A program made the position numbers and the translations under genes. From Planctomycetota bacterium (GTDB lineage: Bacteria; JAJVIF01; JAPKYR01): a stretch of 8,347 nt of DNA. The notes below the pieces were generated by a model. The model searched no databases. It was not told the origin of the DNA and saw only the letters and a program-made list of their open reading frames with translations. Location: positions 1 through 8,347 of the forward strand of contig DAOVJF010000096.1 in assembly GCA_030673355.1 (NCBI GenBank), read 5' to 3'. Below, one piece after another: positions 5,637 to 8,347 of this stretch; the first letter of the stretch is position 1; each line of letters opens with the position of its first letter.

Positions 5637-7246
5637 TTTTCGGCCTTGATATTCGGACGCCTGATAAACCCCCAGGGAAGGATTGTACTACCGTTACGGG
5701 TTTCATGCACATTTAATGTCGGGCTTAACGGGTTTGACCGTACGATTTCTTCCCATGTTGAGAGTAAGGGTCCCCGGGATTTTGAGAATTCCACAAGATG
5801 TGGGGTCACAGTTCGATCCGCAATTGACAATAAACCCTGTAAAATCGATGATCGCGGGCTTTCGGTTTCGATTTCAACTTTCGGCAGGATTTTCAACGCA
5901 CCTGTAACACGTTTCATTTTCTGTTTCAGCGTGCGTTCATCCTGCATTCTCCGGCGCTGGAACGGGGTTGAGGCTTTCGGGACGAACGGCGCGATCCCGA
6001 TTATCAGCCTGCATTCCATCCCGATGTCGCGAAGCCCGGTATCATTGGCGATATGGGTTATGTAATCGATTGTCGCGTCCAGATCAGAATCGGTTTCCTC
6101 ATCGAATCCAGTAAGAAAATATAACTTGACCCGGTTCATCCCCGCTTCGTAAGCCCACCGTGTACGCTGGAGAACGTCGTCATATGAATACTTCTTAGAG
6201 ATGATGTCAAGTATTTTTTCACTGCCGTGTTCGGGCGCGAAAGTTACTGTCCTCGCACCTGATTTTGCCAATGCTTCAAGTAACTCCCTGGAAGTCGAAG
6301 AAACTTTCAGACTGCTGACACTGACCTCGTATCCGTCATCCGAAAGCGTATTTATCACCTTTACAATATCCGGATGGTCGCTGACCCTGCTCGAAATCAA
6401 CCCGACCGATGCTTCATCCGGTTTGAAAATCCGCGCGTTTTCAAGAATCGATTCAAGCGATCTTCCCGGTCCGGGAGGGTAAATGTAACTCAGCAGACAG
6501 AACCGGCAATGTGAAGGGCATCCTGTACTGATCTCGACAAGGTTCTTTGATCCGTAAACTCCACCAGGTGAAATGATCGGAGTGAATGATTTGAATTTAT
6601 CAAGGTTATGGATATTGGCCTGGTTAATTACCTGTCCATCACGATCCGAAAACTCTCCCCGGTCATTACCCCAAAGTGCGGGGACATAGATCCCGTCGTG
6701 TTCGTCCCACATTTCGTAAAGCCGGTCGCGTCCCGATTTAAATCGTTTGCCTGTAAGAAGCGGATGAATTTCCAGGAGATCGTCAAGCGCTGGAGGCAAG
6801 TTCACTTCAGCTTTCCCGATAAAAATCGCGTCGGCAATTTCGGCAAGCGGTTCCGGATTGGCTGTGGGAGCGATCCCCCCAACCAGAATCAATGGCAAAC
6901 CGCCGCGATTTTCCCTGAGCACCGGAATCCTCGATGCATTCAGGATTCGAACGAGATTCAGGTAATCGAGTTCGAATGAACATGAAATTACGATCGCATC
7001 GAGAGATTTTATTTCAAGGCCTTCCAGAAGAGTGCGCGCGGGGTAGTTTTTACCGTCAACCGCTTCGAGAATAATTCGATGGGCGATAATACCGGGATGC
7101 GAATGTACGAGTCTGTGAACGGTCTGGAATCCAAGGCTTGAAACAGAGACCGGGTAGGTGTTCGGGTACATGACACCGACATGGATCGGGTCCGGTCCGG
7201 GATCGGATGCTGGGAAACGTCGGATTTCTTTATCGATCCATTGCAT
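5633..7246 (-). CDS. Radical SAM protein with N-terminal B12-binding-like domain, function unknown
   Basis: A 537-residue protein. Residues 20-160 resemble the Rossmann-like cobalamin-binding domain that precedes many radical SAM enzymes (VGVMYPNTYPVS at 23-34, ILVGGIAPTANPEP at 120-133), but no D-x-H-x-x-G cobalamin ligand motif is present. The SAM core has the cluster motif C243-x3-C247-x2-C250, then TFAPEHGSEKILD (335-347) and PFVPKASTPFQ (420-430). These resemble the TIGR03960-type group, where the last motif usually continues with W; here it is R. No DUF2344 domain follows. The frame stays open upstream to an ATG at 7402, but those 52 codons lie inside the DUF72 gene. I therefore take ATG 7246, 10 nt after the DUF72 stop, although no clear ribosome binding site precedes it. 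Its stop overlaps the yggS start. Likely cytoplasmic and oxygen-sensitive; substrate unknown, with RNA/protein methylthiolation or another modification possible. Confidence 0.85.
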   Translation of the reverse strand: MQWIDKEIRRFPASDPGPDPIHVGVMYPNTYPVSVSSLGFQTVHRLVHSHPGIIAHRIILEAVDGKNYPARTLLEGLEIKSLDAIVISCSFELDYLNLVRILNASRIPVLRENRGGLPLILVGGIAPTANPEPLAEIADAIFIGKAEVNLPPALDDLLEIHPLLTGKRFKSGRDRLYEMWDEHDGIYVPALWGNDRGEFSDRDGQVINQANIHNLDKFKSFTPIISPGGVYGSKNLVEISTGCPSHCRFCLLSYIYPPGPGRSLESILENARIFKPDEASVGLISSRVSDHPDIVKVINTLSDDGYEVSVSSLKVSSTSRELLEALAKSGARTVTFAPEHGSEKILDIISKKYSYDDVLQRTRWAYEAGMNRVKLYFLTGFDEETDSDLDATIDYITHIANDTGLRDIGMECRLIIGIAPFVPKASTPFQRRRMQDERTLKQKMKRVTGALKILPKVEIETESPRSSILQGLLSIADRTVTPHLVEFSKSRGPLLSTWEEIVRSNPLSPTLNVHETRNGSTILPWGFIRRPNIKAEK

Positions 7247-7256
7247 TTTTTCGGTT

Positions 7257-8093
7257 TCAAAACAGACTGATCTGCTCGTCCTGGTGAGGACGGAGTTTTT
7301 TAGGATGCGGTAGCGAATCCGGCAACGCATTTCGCAGGAGTTCGATAAATTCGTTCGCATTGATCGGGGCGTTTCCAAGCGGATGGTTATTAAAGATGAC
7401 AAAGATTTCGTCCGATTTCAAAACCAGTTTCTCAACCTTTTTAAGGATTCCCCGAAGCTCATCCTTATTGTATTTATAGGTGTACCTGGCATCCGCTCCC
7501 TCGTACCAGTCGTCTTTGTTCCTGCCGTGCAGCCTTACGTATGCCGGATTCGATGAAAATGTCGCGCCTTCCGGTGGGAGGCTTGGGAGATCGGGCCCAT
7601 CGACAGTAGCCATCGAAACACTCATGGCTTTCAGGAATTCTAAAATTTCCCTGTCCCACCAGCTTTTGTGCCTGAACTCGCACACCAGCGGTACACCGGG
7701 GAACATCCCGTGAAGTTTCTCGATATAGTCGCGGGCGTCCTTTGTGTTATGAAAAGACTCGGGGAACTGTGCAAGGAAACACGCAAACTGCCCGGAGTCC
7801 TTCAACGGCTTCACTGAATTATCGAAATGATCGGCATCGTTCTGCCGGGCGGTTCTCTGGTGAGTGAAAGTTCCATTGAGTTTCACCACGATTTTCATGT
7901 CCCCGCCGGTTCTTTCGGGATATTTATCAAACATACCGCTTCCGGGAGGACGGTAGAATGTCGAATTGATTTCGAGAGCGTGGAACATGGCTGAGAATCG
8001 TTCGAGCATAGTGGATGATCTCGTGCCGGGCGGATATACCGGTCCGATCCATTCCTTGTAATGAAATCCCGATGTGCCGACATAGACAGGCAT
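7257..8093 (-). CDS. DUF72 (YecE-like) TIM-barrel protein
   Basis: A 278-residue protein of the DUF72/YecE family, a cytoplasmic TIM-barrel family with no agreed biochemical role. Visible family blocks are GTSGFHYKEW (6-15) with YPPG (20-23), EINSTFYRPP (41-50), CEFRHKSWW (138-146), YVRLHGRN (185-192) and FNNHPLGNAPINA (234-246). Length and order match the family, and both ends look intact. The ATG at 8093 has no Shine-Dalgarno sequence, and an extended -10 lies only about a dozen bases upstream, which suggests a near-leaderless mRNA. It is the first gene of the apparent operon, followed after 10 nt by the radical SAM gene. Family assignment is firm; function cannot be given. Confidence 0.92.
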   Translation of the reverse strand: MPVYVGTSGFHYKEWIGPVYPPGTRSSTMLERFSAMFHALEINSTFYRPPGSGMFDKYPERTGGDMKIVVKLNGTFTHQRTARQNDADHFDNSVKPLKDSGQFACFLAQFPESFHNTKDARDYIEKLHGMFPGVPLVCEFRHKSWWDREILEFLKAMSVSMATVDGPDLPSLPPEGATFSSNPAYVRLHGRNKDDWYEGADARYTYKYNKDELRGILKKVEKLVLKSDEIFVIFNNHPLGNAPINANEFIELLRNALPDSLPHPKKLRPHQDEQISLF

Positions 8094-8105
8094 TTACAAG
8101 GATGT

Positions 8106-8114
8106 ATTCTATCA
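8106..8114 (-). promoter_or_regulatory. Extended -10 promoter of the DUF72-radical SAM-yggS operon
   Basis: TGATAGAAT on the minus strand (8114-8106) is identical to the extended -10 of the lipoprotein promoter. At 17 bp upstream there is no good -35 (TTCGCG), as is common when TGn is present. A start about 7 nt downstream falls near 8099, leaving only some 5-8 nt before the ATG at 8093. Confidence 0.5.
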
Positions 8115-8201
8115 CGAGGAGTCGCCGCCGCGAAGACAATCGGTGATTAAGGATGCCATTTGCTAATCAGGGAATTCCTAGTGTCGTTATTGTTTTGGCG
8201 G

Positions 8202-8230
8202 TTAAAATTTGTCCGGCTGGATGTTACAAT
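8202..8230 (+). promoter_or_regulatory. Candidate promoter of the rightward gene
   Basis: TACAAT (8225-8230; 5 of 6) is preceded by TGT, giving an extended -10. At 17 bp upstream stands TTAAAA (8202-8207; 4 of 6). The predicted leader of about 40 nt contains a 7-bp inverted repeat (8242-8248 with 8255-8261). Confidence 0.45.
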
Positions 8231-8265
8231 CATCTTGAGCCTTAAAATAAATTAATTTTAATCAT

Positions 8266-8270
8266 GGAGG
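8266..8270 (+). promoter_or_regulatory. Ribosome binding site of the rightward gene
   Basis: GGAGG lies 7 nt before ATG 8278. It favours that start over the overlapping ATG at 8264, which is in another frame and has no site of its own. Confidence 0.75.
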
Positions 8271-8277
8271 CGAAAAT

Positions 8278-8347
8278 ATGGCCAGGCTTTCATTTGAAAA
8301 CGATGGTGAGCAAAAGATGTATAACCGGGGCCGGCAGGATGCTCTGG
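8278..8347 (+). CDS. Start of an unrecognised protein (partial, runs off right edge)
   Basis: Only 23 codons are in the window, starting MARLSFENDG, followed by a polar, charged stretch with no signal peptide or membrane segment. That suggests a cytoplasmic protein, but no family can be named from so little. The start is backed by GGAGG at an ideal distance and by an extended -10 promoter upstream. It diverges from the DUF72 gene, with 184 nt between the two starts. A second frame from ATG 8264 is also open to the edge, so the frame choice rests on the ribosome binding site. Confidence 0.6.
   Translation, partial: MARLSFENDGEQKMYNRGRQDAL

Noticed and set aside
5340..6065. 241-codon plus-strand reading frame
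   Set aside because: Antisense to yggS and the radical SAM gene, both of which have clear family motifs in this stretch.
7247..7402. Upstream extension of the radical SAM protein by 52 residues
   Set aside because: The extension lies wholly inside the 3' end of the intact DUF72 gene, is Arg/Ser-rich and has no family resemblance. The ATG at 7246 begins right where the conserved sequence starts.

Overview
The window reads as chromosomal DNA of a bacterium whose phylum I cannot fix. The coding DNA has a moderate, roughly balanced base composition and the gaps between genes are AT-rich. Bacterial signs are a type II (lipobox) signal peptide, sigma-70-like promoters with extended -10 elements, AGGAG/GGAGG ribosome binding sites, an intrinsic terminator, and SepF beside YggS. 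The ylmE-sepF pairing is classic in Firmicutes, Actinobacteria and Cyanobacteria and also occurs in deep-branching lineages. Serine after the lipobox cysteine would suit an outer-membrane lipoprotein if the cell is diderm, so a poorly sampled diderm lineage is my best guess (inference).

Region 1-3806 (minus strand) is one uninterrupted partial gene of at least 1268 codons. It encodes a large secreted lipoprotein with a unique N-terminal part of about 450 residues and then at least eight tandem units of about 102 residues. Most units carry a characteristic pair of cysteines. The gene runs off the left edge. It has its own good promoter (3891-3919) and a GTG start behind GGAGG.

Region 3807-4311 has no convincing protein gene but is not featureless. 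It holds the lipoprotein promoter, a G-run motif on the plus strand, a 65-base imperfect inverted repeat followed on the minus strand by a small terminator-like hairpin (possible small RNA), and the intrinsic terminator of the upstream gene set.

Region 4312-8093 (minus strand) reads in transcription order: DUF72/YecE-like protein, 10-nt gap, radical SAM protein of unknown function, ATGA overlap, YggS (PLP-binding homeostasis protein), 140-nt gap, SepF (FtsZ-membrane tether), terminator. The first three look co-transcribed. SepF may be read through from them or have its own promoter, because the 140-nt gap contains a near-palindrome and a weak promoter-like pair. The DUF72 gene has an extended -10 element so close to its ATG that its mRNA should be almost leaderless.

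Region 8094-8347 is a divergent intergenic stretch followed by the first 23 codons of an unrecognised plus-strand gene with a strong ribosome binding site.

I found no tRNA, rRNA, CRISPR array, transposase or integrase. The items most worth a second look are the cysteine-paired repeat lipoprotein, the unknown radical SAM gene tied to yggS/sepF, and the structured intergenic region at 4000-4176.
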